This document shows, piece by piece, positions 11,664 through 20,663 of a DNA stretch of 64,000 nt; positions within the stretch are counted from its first letter, which is position 1; the number at the start of each line of letters is the position of its first letter. A model generated the notes under the pieces. That model had not been told where the DNA came from. It was given only the letters and a program-made list of their open reading frames with translations, and did not search any database. The DNA is from Rs1 sp029027825 (lineage in GTDB: Bacteria; Pseudomonadota; Gammaproteobacteria; Pseudomonadales; Balneatricaceae). Both the position numbers and the translations under genes were made by a program. The DNA is taken from assembly GCA_029027825.1 (NCBI GenBank), contig CP093399.1, forward strand, positions 1 through 64,000, written 5' to 3'.

Positions 11664-11934
11664 ATTAATTTGATGTCTCTTGTTGTGTTTTATTATTTAT
11701 AGACAACAAGCTAGCTGTTCTAAATGGTCATAAATTTGTTTGATATCAATTGCTTGTAATTGCCCTGTGACGTTGTTTGAATCTCGAAAATTTGAGTTTT
11801 AAAATTGAGGTCAAAGGAAATCTCCTTAAGTCAGGAATTTGTATTTACTCTACTTATAATTACTTATAATTACTTATTAGTCGGTCAATATAGCTGTGAT
11901 AGATTGTAAGTATATTGTTTTTAAGGAAAAAAAC

Positions 11935-14010
11935 ATGACAAGTACATCAATTGCAAATCGCCTCAATTTATTAATGCTGTTGATGTCATTAATAATTTTG
12001 CTGTTCTCAGCGGCCTTAATTACTATAAGTTACCAGATCAACTCCTCTAGTGATAAAATTGCTAATGTTGATATTCCATTGGCCCTCAATTCACTCGCTA
12101 TGTTAGAGGAATTTGGCGATATGAACTCCAATCTACTGGAGTATTTATCGGGTGAAAGTGAAGAAAAACAAGAATATTTTGATAACTACAAAGAATTCAT
12201 TCGCTTTCGCAGTTTAATGCCAAAAAATTCAAAATTTGCCCATGATATCGAAAAACTCGATGATTTAATGGCAGTATACAAGCAAGAAGCTCAGAATATG
12301 GTCTTCGGCAGATACGATCCTCTTGTTGAAAGAGCCACGGTTTTAAAAGTGAAAAATCTTCTCATTGAAGTAGGTATTCCTCTAGAAAACTTATTGGATG
12401 AAATGAAAGAGGAAGAGATATCTGATGTGGGGTCTGCCAATAGTCTTGAAGATGTCATTAGTGATGATCTGCCAGGGGTTAGATACTATTTGGAATTGGT
12501 GGATGAAGCAGGGGATATGTTAGCCGACTTAGACCGTTTCACTCTGGGCGATACCAGTTCCAGAAAATCATTTTATCAAAATGCACTCTCTTTTGAGCGC
12601 TACCTGGCGAAATTAAAACCTTTAGAACAAAAAACCGATGAAATAATTAGAATAAGAGAAATAGAACGGCTTTTTCAGCAGCTTAAAAGCACGGGGAAGG
12701 AGGTTTTTGACAGTGATTTTGTTTTTAGTCGCAATGCTGCGCTTGCTACCATCGATAGCCTAGAGCATAGAGTATTTAATAGAGCCGAATTAATACTAGA
12801 TACTGTCTCTGAAAAATCAAGATTAGATGCACTAAGCTCCATTGGCGCACTCAACAAAGTTGCCACTGAAGTTAATTATATTTTAGTGTTTACGACCATA
12901 GGCGGGATTTTCTTAATTACCGTTATTTTTTTGTACCTTAAACAGGCCATTTTCTCCCCCATTAATAATATAGCCGAGATTGTTAGCCGCTTGCGTCAGG
13001 GTGAGCGTGATATAATCATTGAAGCAAGAAATCCAGATGATGAACTGGGAAGAGTTATTAATAATTTAAAACAATTTCAATTTGAATTATCAGAGCTTGA
13101 TAGTCTCAGAATAAAAGAACATCAAAATTTAGAAAAATTAGCCGAAGAGCGAGACAGAGCACAAGACGCTTTAGCCAAACTAGAAGAAACCCAAGATAGG
13201 CTAGGTGCTATTGAGGAGCTGAAAATAGCGGAAGATAAAATGGCAATAACTGAAAAGCTAGCTGCCCTTGGCACCCTAGTTGCCGGCGTTGCTCATGAAG
13301 TTAATACCCCACTTGGAGTTAGCGTCACTTTAGCAACAGCGCTTGAAGAAAAAGTATTATCATTTATAGACTCTATCAAAGTCGGTAAGATATCCAAAAC
13401 ACAGTTAGATAAGTTTGAAACAGGCTGTGCCGATGCATTTACCCTCCTTAACTCAGTATTAGTACAAGCTTCAAACCTAATAAGTAATTTTAAACAAGTC
13501 GCAGTAGATCAAGCGAGCTCAAAACGCAGAGAATTTAATCTTTACCAGGTAATGGACGAAGTGCTCAATACCTTGCACCATCAAATTAAACATACCGACA
13601 TCACTTATTCGCTAGCCGGCGATAAATCCTTAGAAATGGATAGTTATCCTGGGCCATTAGGACAGGTCATTACTAACTTATTTAATAACTCAATTATCCA
13701 TGGTTTTGAAACGACTGAAAAGGGGGAGATAAAAATTGCGTTCACCCAACAAGCAGACAATATATCCATCACTTTTACAGATAATGGAATAGGTATTAGT
13801 CAGGAAGGCCTCAAAAGAATTTACGATCCATTTTATACCACTAAATTAGGTAAGGGTGGATCGGGGTTAGGTCTAAATATCGTGCACAATATTGTTACCA
13901 ATCTGCTCGGTGGAGAAATTAAAGTACTGGAATCAGACATTGGGGTGGTCTTCAATATAATTATTCCGCTGATATCCCCCATCACTATACATGAAGGAGA
14001 TGTTCTCTAG
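11935..14010 (+). CDS. Orphan membrane sensor histidine kinase
   Basis: 691 residues from ATG 11935 (AAGGA 7 bp upstream; an upstream GTG at 11896 has no such site). Layout: TM1 about 10-32, a roughly 280-residue helical periplasmic sensor, TM2 about 312-335, HAMP to about 390, a coiled coil rich in E/K/A, then the kinase core. The phospho-acceptor is His about 454 in AGVAHEVNTPLG. The ATPase boxes follow: N box VITNLFNNSIIHGF (about 580), G1 DNGIGI (about 616) and G2 GKGGSGLGL (about 640). The HEVNTPLG form resembles NtrB/DctB-type kinases. It would autophosphorylate and pass phosphate to a response regulator, but none is encoded nearby; an IS1380 copy starts 190 bp downstream and may have removed a partner. 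Ligand unknown. Confidence 0.92.
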   Translation: MTSTSIANRLNLLMLLMSLIILLFSAALITISYQINSSSDKIANVDIPLALNSLAMLEEFGDMNSNLLEYLSGESEEKQEYFDNYKEFIRFRSLMPKNSKFAHDIEKLDDLMAVYKQEAQNMVFGRYDPLVERATVLKVKNLLIEVGIPLENLLDEMKEEEISDVGSANSLEDVISDDLPGVRYYLELVDEAGDMLADLDRFTLGDTSSRKSFYQNALSFERYLAKLKPLEQKTDEIIRIREIERLFQQLKSTGKEVFDSDFVFSRNAALATIDSLEHRVFNRAELILDTVSEKSRLDALSSIGALNKVATEVNYILVFTTIGGIFLITVIFLYLKQAIFSPINNIAEIVSRLRQGERDIIIEARNPDDELGRVINNLKQFQFELSELDSLRIKEHQNLEKLAEERDRAQDALAKLEETQDRLGAIEELKIAEDKMAITEKLAALGTLVAGVAHEVNTPLGVSVTLATALEEKVLSFIDSIKVGKISKTQLDKFETGCADAFTLLNSVLVQASNLISNFKQVAVDQASSKRREFNLYQVMDEVLNTLHHQIKHTDITYSLAGDKSLEMDSYPGPLGQVITNLFNNSIIHGFETTEKGEIKIAFTQQADNISITFTDNGIGISQEGLKRIYDPFYTTKLGKGGSGLGLNIVHNIVTNLLGGEIKVLESDIGVVFNIIIPLISPITIHEGDVL

Positions 14011-14201
14011 CCTAGTTCGCATATTGCGTAACAAAGGTAAGCTCCGTAATCAATAATTCTATCAAGCTTGGTACTTCTAACTGTAAGCTTAATAAGCGGC
14101 AGCAAAGAGCTGTTGATGATGGCGCGGCTGCTCTGCTTCATCTAATGTCTAAACGTGTATTAATTTTTAGAATTAAGAAAATATTAAATGACATACATAG
14201 T

Positions 14202-15842
14202 CCTGAATCCGTGACTTTAAATTCACTAAACAACCACCAAACCCATGCGCTACAACTGTTGAAGCGGTAAAATACCCTCTATTCTTCCTTCACCCAGTTA
14301 GTGAGTTTTTAATGAGCACTTTTAAACTTGAACAATCCAAAACTGAGATCCTCACACCCCATGCTGGGCTAGCGCTAGTGGGCCACTATCTCAATCAGCA
14401 GACTACTCTCGCTAAGATCTCTCGTACTATTACTAAACGTCACGGTATTGCAAACATCGATCTTATTCGTACTTACCTAGGTCAGATGTGTTTAGGTAAA
14501 AGTGACTTCGAAGTGGTAGAACAATCTCGCCACGATCCTTTCTTTAAAGCAGCGATGGGAATTAAACAGTCGATATCTTCAGCTAGACTCAGGCAGCGCT
14601 TTGATGAAGATGCTGTACGATTGATCCCCCTATTGGATGCTGCCAATGTTGAGTTTATGCAGAATGTTGGTGTACCCATCAGTGTGTTAGCTACCGGTCA
14701 TGTACCGTTAGATATCGATGTTTTCCCGATGGACAACAGCAATACAAAGAAAGAAGGGGTAGCCTATACCTACAAAGGCCATGATGGTTATGCCCCCATA
14801 GCGGCTTATCTTGGGCTTGAGGGCTGGTGTGTTGCCTGTGAACTTCGTCCAGGTAACCAGCACGCCAATAAAGAATTCATTCATACCTTAGATCGACTTT
14901 TGCCTCGCGTCCGCACGCTCTGTAAAAAGCCCATACTGCTGCGCTTAGATAGCGCCCATGATGCCATTGAAAACCGGCAGTACCTCTATAAGCAGTCTGT
15001 GGATTACATTATTAAGTGGAACCCGCGTAAGCAGGACCCACTTGCTTGGTACGACAAAGCAGATGCCGCAGCCACTTGGTGTCACCAGCGCGTCGGTAAA
15101 ATGGATGCTGTTTTTTCGGAAGTGCTTGATGAAAAAAATTATGAGCGGCGGGTGATCAAAGTGACCGTGCGTCAGAGCAATGCTAAAGGGCAACTCTTTA
15201 TTGAACCTCAGATATCTGTTGAAGGATGGCTGACCACACTGCCTCCTAAACAGGCTGACGATCACTCCATTATTAAACTATATTGTGACCATGCAACCTC
15301 TGAGCAGTTTCATAGCGAATTCAAAACAGACTTGGACCTAGAACGACTACCCTCTGGCAAGTTCGACACTAACGATTTAGTGATGGCATTTGCTGTATTA
15401 GCTTACAATATGTTGCGTTATATGGGGCTTAAAGGACTGATGGGGAAGGATGCGCCAGTGCGTCACAAAGCCAAACGTCGTCGCTTAAAAACGGTTATTC
15501 AAGAGCTGATGTATATGGCTTGTCGAATGGTGCTCAGTGGCAGACAACTGACACTTCGCTTTGGAAAGCATTGTCCTGGATTCAAAGTCTTTACTTCCGT
15601 TTACGGCAGCACTTAGCAGAGTAAACGGGATGAATTTTTTAAATCAGTGCTTACGCAGGGAGTAGTCGTGCCAGAAAAAGAATAAAATAAGGAAATAACA
15701 ACTCAGTAGTTGTGAGATGTAGCAAAATTGTCAGTTTTAAGTCATTTTTCCAAGGTTTTGATTCAATAATATCAAGCCTTGAAAAAGCGTTGCTAAAACT
15801 AGCACAATTTCGGCATCGTTTTTATGTAGTCACTGATTCAGG
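14202..15842 (+). mobile_element. Complete IS1380-family insertion sequence
   Basis: 1,641 bp. The left end CCTGAATCCGTGACTT and the right end AGTCACTGATTCAGG are inverted repeats. A perfect 5-bp target duplication ATAGT flanks it (14197-14201 and 15843-15847), showing an undisturbed single insertion. It has inserted beside or into a RAYT-tail remnant that begins at about 15849. The same terminal repeats bound the short MITEs elsewhere in the window. Confidence 0.93.
14312..15616 (+). CDS. IS1380-family transposase
   Basis: 434 residues, the usual length for the family. It is a DDE transposase; visible signposts are the N-terminal block with LTPHAGLALVGHYL and GQMCLGKSDFEVVEQ, the first Asp region DVFPMDNSNTKKEGVAYTYK, the second LLRLDSAHD, and a C-terminal region with HSEFKTDLDLERLPSGKFDT likely holding the acidic third residue. 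No stop or frameshift interrupts it, and the element has intact ends and a target duplication, so it may still be active. It could also act in trans on the MITEs sharing its ends. Confidence 0.94.
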   Translation: MSTFKLEQSKTEILTPHAGLALVGHYLNQQTTLAKISRTITKRHGIANIDLIRTYLGQMCLGKSDFEVVEQSRHDPFFKAAMGIKQSISSARLRQRFDEDAVRLIPLLDAANVEFMQNVGVPISVLATGHVPLDIDVFPMDNSNTKKEGVAYTYKGHDGYAPIAAYLGLEGWCVACELRPGNQHANKEFIHTLDRLLPRVRTLCKKPILLRLDSAHDAIENRQYLYKQSVDYIIKWNPRKQDPLAWYDKADAAATWCHQRVGKMDAVFSEVLDEKNYERRVIKVTVRQSNAKGQLFIEPQISVEGWLTTLPPKQADDHSIIKLYCDHATSEQFHSEFKTDLDLERLPSGKFDTNDLVMAFAVLAYNMLRYMGLKGLMGKDAPVRHKAKRRRLKTVIQELMYMACRMVLSGRQLTLRFGKHCPGFKVFTSVYGST

Positions 15843-15848
15843 ATAGTG

Positions 15849-15990
15849 CTATGGGGCGCTGTGAAGCGTTACGAAAACACGCCAGATAATCCGACCCAGA
15901 TATTAGAAAACTAGTTAATTAAGATCAATATTAGGCTGATCAGTTTATTAGATTAATGTAAGGCATGCTTTAAGTTAAAATAGGTTTCTA
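15849..15990 (+). pseudogene. RAYT 3'-tail remnant with flanking DNA
   Basis: ATGGGGCGCTGTGAAGCG and TTACGAAAACACGC match the end of the RAYT gene (about 10876-10912). After an internal deletion the region resembles the DNA downstream of that gene (TATTAGAAAA, GTTAATTAAGAT, AAGTTAAAATA; compare 11040-11130). A further scrap of the same flank is at about 16855-16905. Confidence 0.7.
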
Positions 15991-16139
15991 TACTGTATTT
16001 TTGTGAGGCTTACTCGCATGTTGTTGAATTACTGTACAAATGGTTGAATCGACGGAGTGGATTGAGAAGACTCACTTGGTTAAAATTTAAGTGTTGAGTC
16101 GATTACAGAGCGCTGGCAAAGCGGGTGTGTAAAGGATCA

Positions 16140-16271
16140 AAGAGGGGTCGCAGGGAATGGTGGTAATTAAAGTGCAATGCACTGTGAGAGCGAGTACGAC
16201 CGAAGAGTCGGATGCGGGAATATAGCATGTCCGAATTTGTATGGGGGCTGAGAAATTGGAGCTCCTGCTAT
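16140..16271 (+). mobile_element. Group II intron 3'-end remnant (domains V-VI)
   Basis: The 33-34 nt at 16205-16238 look like catalytic domain V: GAGTCGG ... ATGC ... GCAT-GT-CCGAATTT, with bulged GT in the 3' strand. A short hairpin like domain VI follows (GGGGCT ... AGCTCC), ending CTAT at 16271. The G3 pair is mismatched and the triad reads AGT instead of AGC, so it is probably dead. No intron-encoded reverse transcriptase is present. Confidence 0.5.
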
Positions 16272-16290
16272 GGCCACATAAGGATAAATC

Positions 16291-16581
16291 ATGAATGGCA
16301 ATTTTTTTATTTCTGCACTTATAATCTCAATAATTATGAGCATTTTAGTTAGTGCTATAAGCTTAAAGAAAGGAAGATCTGGGAAGTCGCTTATCAAATA
16401 TTCGACACTGGTGAGTTTGATTTTTATTCCCATCGTCGGGCTTGGAACAGGCACTTTCTATTCACATGGTTTTGATATTCCATGGTGGGTTTTTGGAGTT
16501 ATTAATTCATTATCAATAATATTAATGTCTTGTTTTACTTTAATGATCTATCAGATTTTTGAAAAAAAACATAACGAATAA
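16291..16581 (+). CDS. Small three-helix membrane protein, unknown
   Basis: 96 residues. Three hydrophobic segments at about 5-25, 36-54 and 62-84 end in a charged tail (EKKHNE). An AAGGAT site lies 7 bp before the ATG. It sits between two group II intron scraps, starting 20 bp after the 3'-end scrap and ending 15 bp before the 5'-end scrap. I recognise no family. The membrane topology and a plausible start support a real gene, but it may itself be a passenger of the decayed mobile region. Confidence 0.55.
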   Translation: MNGNFFISALIISIIMSILVSAISLKKGRSGKSLIKYSTLVSLIFIPIVGLGTGTFYSHGFDIPWWVFGVINSLSIILMSCFTLMIYQIFEKKHNE

Positions 16582-16595
16582 ATAATGGATACACA

Positions 16596-16770
16596 GTGCG
16601 CCGAGCTAAATCGGCATTGGATTAGAGGTGTGATTCCTCAGTTCGGTAAGGTTAGCGAACCGCCGAAACCCCAAGTTATGGGCTTTGCATCGTAAGGTGT
16701 CGAGTTAAGCGTTGACAGGGGAAACCTTAGGCTGAGTATTGAGCTGCGCTTACGTTTTAGAATAAGTATC
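16596..16770 (+). mobile_element. Group II intron 5'-end remnant
   Basis: GTGCGCCGAGC starts with the group II 5' consensus GTGYG. It is followed by paired blocks typical of domain I (CCGAGCT...CGGC, GGTTAGCGAACCGCCGAAACCCC, TTGACAGGGGAAAC). Lies downstream of the 3'-end scrap, so the order is permuted. No open reading frame follows; the sequence fades into RAYT-flank-like DNA by 16855. Confidence 0.45.
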
Positions 16771-17214
16771 TTTAAGAGTGCTGACCTAGTTGTGTGATAG
16801 GGAAGGTAAAACGATGCATAGACATAAAGTTAAGATACTGACTAGGTGAATCAGCTTATTAAATTAATGGCGGGCATGTTTTAAGCTAAAATCAATGTTC
16901 TTCAATTCCACTCTTCAATTCTATTAGCTACTTATTTTTCGTTATTCCTCGATGGCTGGATGGGAGCCGTATCTGATCTAGTTGGTGTCATTTCTGAGCT
17001 ATGCTTCCAAGGATTTAGTTGCGGATATCGACCAAAGCCGGTATGCGATAATGTGCAAATGAGCTAGCAGCTAAAATAGTGATGCACTTTGGATTTGAAC
17101 CAGCGAGGGTTTATTCAGCAACAATTATTAATTTATCATTTGCTTAAATAGCACTATACTTTATTCATTCAATGATACCTTTCAATAAGCTTTTAGAAAG
17201 AGACTATAAACAGT

Positions 17215-18603
17215 ATGAATGAAAAATCCTGTAAAAAAAGTAGTGCGAGATATTCATTAAAAGTTAATTTTTTATTCTATCTAACGCTGTTGGCTTTAAT
17301 TTTCTTGTCCTTAGGTACCTTTGATACCTATCGCGTAGCTAAAGAAGAAATTATGGAGCAGCTTCTCGCCCGCGCACAGTTACTGACCAGTGCAATACAT
17401 CATGCATCTATGATTGCCGATAAAAAATCCGAATTAGAACATGTGGCAGCACAAGTTATGGTCGATAACTCAGAAATTGTATCTTTAATAATATTGTCTA
17501 AATCAGGTAAAGAAGTATTATTTGAAATGCACACTAAAGGTTATTCCTATGAACTGGCTGAACAATTAAAAGCGTTAGGTCAATTATCGGTACGAGATAA
17601 TAATTTCGCAGCGCATTATTTGAGTGACGATAACTTATTTGTGTATGTGCCTGTAGAAATAAAGCGGCAGGAGTCGAAACAAGGAATTGGACACAAAACA
17701 CATTACGATTCACAGCATAATAACTCACCAGCAATGATGAATTTGGCTGTAAATAGTGATCCTGATATACACAAAATGGCCTTAGAACCGATAGGCGTAG
17801 TACTGCTAACGTTTGAGGAAAGAGCTATATCTAATGGTGTTAACCCCATATTGTTACGCATATTGCCTACTAGTTTAATTGGTATCATCACGATGCTGGT
17901 TCTGTGCTATTTACTTTTGCATATTCAAGTGCTAAAGCCCATAGGAGGGATTCGAAAGGCGATGATTAAGCAGCAATCTGGTGATCAAAGTGCTAGGGCA
18001 AGAGCGCATAACACTATTGAACTAGACGATATGGCATCGAGCTTAAATCATATGTTAGATACTATTAGAGAGCGCGAGATACAAATAAAAAAGCTGGCGA
18101 TGACCGATTATCTTACTGGACTGGCAAACCGAGCTGAATTTCATGATCAATTAAAAATAGCGTTACACAACGCCAAATCATCAGGAACAGCTTTTGCGGT
18201 AGCCTACATAGACTTAGATCGATTTAAAAGTGTCAATGATACCCACGGTCATCAAGTTGGTGATGCGATTCTACAATCTGTGGCACATGTGTTGCAAAAA
18301 GGAACGCGGCCCTATGATACTGTGGCTAGGCTAGGGGGAGATGAATTTGCTATTATCGCTATTGATATCTCGCAAATTAAGGCAATAAAAAATAGGTTGA
18401 TCAGTATTATTGAAAACGTGGCCAATACCTACGAGTTAGAAAAATATGATACAAGTATTGGAGCGAGTATTGGCATTGCCTTTTATCCTACTGACGCTAC
18501 CGCAGGTGAGGATTTAATAGCTAAAGCTGATGCGGCCCTCTATCATGCTAAGAAATCAGGGCGGGGAATATACTGTATTTACGATCAAAAATTTAGTACC
18601 TAA
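17215..18603 (+). CDS. Membrane diguanylate cyclase (GGDEF)
   Basis: 462 residues. TM1 about 15-35, a periplasmic sensor of roughly 175 residues, TM2 about 215-238, HAMP about 239-290, and a C-terminal GGDEF domain. The active site is RLGGDEFAII (about 373-382), with DLDRFKSVND upstream. The product-inhibition I-site is intact: RPYD exactly five residues before GGDEF. It makes c-di-GMP from two GTP at the inner membrane in response to an unknown periplasmic signal. Likely monocistronic, with a mobile-element-rich region upstream. Together with the EAL protein at 59.9 kb this window encodes both synthesis and breakdown of the messenger. Confidence 0.94.
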   Translation: MNEKSCKKSSARYSLKVNFLFYLTLLALIFLSLGTFDTYRVAKEEIMEQLLARAQLLTSAIHHASMIADKKSELEHVAAQVMVDNSEIVSLIILSKSGKEVLFEMHTKGYSYELAEQLKALGQLSVRDNNFAAHYLSDDNLFVYVPVEIKRQESKQGIGHKTHYDSQHNNSPAMMNLAVNSDPDIHKMALEPIGVVLLTFEERAISNGVNPILLRILPTSLIGIITMLVLCYLLLHIQVLKPIGGIRKAMIKQQSGDQSARARAHNTIELDDMASSLNHMLDTIREREIQIKKLAMTDYLTGLANRAEFHDQLKIALHNAKSSGTAFAVAYIDLDRFKSVNDTHGHQVGDAILQSVAHVLQKGTRPYDTVARLGGDEFAIIAIDISQIKAIKNRLISIIENVANTYELEKYDTSIGASIGIAFYPTDATAGEDLIAKADAALYHAKKSGRGIYCIYDQKFST

Positions 18604-18778
18604 TATCTGTGCCTTATATAGCGAACAAGTATCAGCCAGGTATCAACTGCTAAAATAGTGGGCTCGATTAGTGTAAATGATCATCTTCAGGCAGTTTCAT
18701 AAATATGGGATTATAAATCTATATGTCCTGCCTATGTTCCAAAAAGACCACTACACTGGTTATCTGCTAGGAGAGAAA

Positions 18779-19228
18779 ATGGAATTTATTTTTGAAAAAG
18801 TGATTCACAGCGATATAGGCTCAATGCTTAAATTGGGTGAGTCAGTTAATGAAGAGCATGTCGTACCTTTACTTAATGCAGAAGGTCAGGCAGCCATTAG
18901 AGTTGCGTTTAAGTCTGATATTGATAAGGTAAAAAATCCTGAAATTTATTCAGCGGTTAAAGCAAGTATTGGTAATGAAATTGTAGGATACATCGCTTGG
19001 CGTGAAGAAAATTATATTGGACATCTTTATGTTAAAACTGAATATCATGGCTTTGGTGTAGCGAAACGGCTAGTCGAAGAAATGAAGAGAATTAGTGACG
19101 CTAGGTTAATTAAGGTTAAAGCATCGATTTATGCACTTGGTTTTTATGAAAAAGTCGGCTTTAAGGCTTTATCGAAGGAGTTGAGTATCAATGGGATTCG
19201 TTATGTTCCGATGGAACTCAATGTTTGA
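18779..19228 (+). CDS. GNAT-family N-acetyltransferase
   Basis: 149 residues from ATG 18779, which has AGGAG about 7 bp upstream; an upstream start at 18677 would add 34 residues that do not look like the fold. Acetyl-CoA site motif A is visible as HLYVKTEYHGFGVAKRLVEE, with G-F-G-V-A replacing the more usual Gly-x-Gly. The ending LGFYEKVGFKAL is the typical GNAT motif B. The acceptor substrate cannot be inferred. Convergent with fdxA downstream. Confidence 0.85.
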   Translation: MEFIFEKVIHSDIGSMLKLGESVNEEHVVPLLNAEGQAAIRVAFKSDIDKVKNPEIYSAVKASIGNEIVGYIAWREENYIGHLYVKTEYHGFGVAKRLVEEMKRISDARLIKVKASIYALGFYEKVGFKALSKELSINGIRYVPMELNV

Positions 19229-19290
19229 TTAGAATGTTTTTAAGTATAAGCCTAAGCTTAGATCACCTCAAATCTCTATGACATTGGAGG

Positions 19291-19617
19291 TTATTCGATA
19301 ATTAACAGCTCAAGCTTATCGGCAACCCCATTGAATTGATCCGCATTTTCGTGGGAAGGGATTACTTCGGTGATGATAGGCCATATTTCGCTTAGTTCGG
19401 CATTGAGTGCTAAAAACTGTTCTTGCCCTGCTGGCAGTTGATCTTCTTGGTGAATGGCATCCGCGGGGCATTCAGGTACACATAAATCACAATCGATACA
19501 GGCTATTGGGTTTATAACCAGAAAATTTGGGCCCTCATGAAATGCATCGGCTGGGCATACGGCTACACAGTCGGTGTATTTACATTGAATACAATTGTCG
19601 GTGACAACAAATGCCAT
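19291..19617 (-). CDS. fdxA: Ferredoxin FdxA, 7Fe type
   Basis: 108 residues, matching the family length. N-terminal cluster motif CIQCKYTDCVAVCP and second motif CIDCDLCVPECP coordinate one [3Fe-4S] and one [4Fe-4S] cluster. The C-terminal extension after residue 60 (PAGQEQFLALNAELS ... WPIITE) is typical of proteobacterial FdxA. A soluble electron carrier; partner reductase not in this window. Start ATG matches the family start MAFVVTDNCI. Confidence 0.96.
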   Translation of the reverse strand: MAFVVTDNCIQCKYTDCVAVCPADAFHEGPNFLVINPIACIDCDLCVPECPADAIHQEDQLPAGQEQFLALNAELSEIWPIITEVIPSHENADQFNGVADKLELLIIE

Positions 19618-19925
19618 GGCTAAATTCTCTTCGAAAAATTATTGGCGCAGATCATATCATGACAAGAGAATTTATAAACATCGCACGCAATAATTCACAC
19701 AGAATAGGAAAAATGTAGTTTAGCTGCAAGGTTATTTTACTGCATATGCAATTGCTATTACTCCTCGCTATTTATTTAGCCTCAAATTTTTTCAGTCGCT
19801 TATCGAAGATAATATTGCCTTGAAATGGAGCTGGTTTTTTCAGGGAGTAAAATTGCAGCTACTTGAACGTCTTGATGTGTTTTGGTCAATCAAAGTAAAT
19901 TTCCTGTTGTGTAGATAAAATTAAA

Positions 19926-20134
19926 CCTGGATCCGTGACTTCAAAGTGAAAACAGAGTGTAAAATATTGGTTTTACAGAGGAATTGAAAAATCTTAGCTG
20001 CAAGCTCATATGCGTCCTGCATTCGCTAAATAAATGCATCCATGCATAAAACCCGTAGGTTCAGCGGGTATTTTTCTAACCGCTGTAGAATCAAGAGCTT
20101 GCGCTATGTAGTGCGGTGAAGTCACTGATTCAGG
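19926..20134 (+). mobile_element. MITE-1 copy a (IS1380-type ends)
   Basis: 209 bp. The left end CCTGGATCCGTGACTTCA and the right end TGAAGTCACTGATTCAGG are inverted repeats matching the IS1380 element at 14.2 kb. No coding capacity. Imperfect target duplication TTAAA/TTAGA. Confidence 0.88.
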
Positions 20135-20143
20135 TTAGAGTAA

Positions 20144-20327
20144 GAGGCCTCTGCATAACGTTGCGAGCGAAGGTAAGACAAGGCAAAACCGGCGAGATAG
20201 CGGAGTTAGTATGCCCCTCACTTTGGGTACAGTGTGCCCCTGTTTATGGGCATTCCTGGTGTAAATGAGCATATAGAGCCGGTTTTTAACGCCGTATTAC
20301 CGAACGCAGTAGTTATGTAGAGGTCTC
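20144..20327 (+). mobile_element. MITE-2 copy a
   Basis: 184 bp with ends GAGGCCTCTGCATAAC and GTTATGTAGAGGTCTC. A perfect 5-bp target duplication AGTAA lies at 20139-20143 and 20328-20332. Inner arms AAAACCGGCGAGATAGCGGAG and its relatives recur in the other copies. It sits 9 bp after MITE-1a. Confidence 0.9.
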
Positions 20328-20426
20328 AGTAAAGCATTCATGTCGGATATTTATGCCGTATTTGCCACGCAGCACTGACTATTACCCGCTTAAATTGAGT
20401 ATAATCCGGCTACATTTTTTACTATA

Positions 20427-20634
20427 GCCTGAATCCGTGACTTCATAGTGAAGACAGAGTGTAAGATTGGTTCTACAGTGGAATTGAAAAATCTTAGCCG
20501 CTGGCTCATATTCGTCCTGCATTTTGCTAAATGAATGAATCTCTGCATATAACATGTAGTCTCTGTGGGTATTTTTGTAACCGCCGTAAAATCAAGATTT
20601 TGCGCTATGTGCTGCAGTGAAATCACTGATTCCG
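20427..20634 (+). mobile_element. MITE-1 copy b
   Basis: About 208 bp, same orientation and about 80% like copy a. Left end GCCTGAATCCGTGACTTC; right end GAAATCACTGATTCCG. Target duplication CTATA on both sides (20422-20426 and 20635-20639). It ends 30 bp before the next gene's start and so may carry or disrupt its promoter. Confidence 0.87.
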
Positions 20635-20663
20635 CTATAACTAAGTAACCTTGGAAGCCTGCA

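Noticed and set aside
16560..16596. ACATAAC directly after the 96-residue gene, possible attC R'' of another cassette
   Set aside because: No GTTATGT or close relative is found before the gene, so the pairing test fails.
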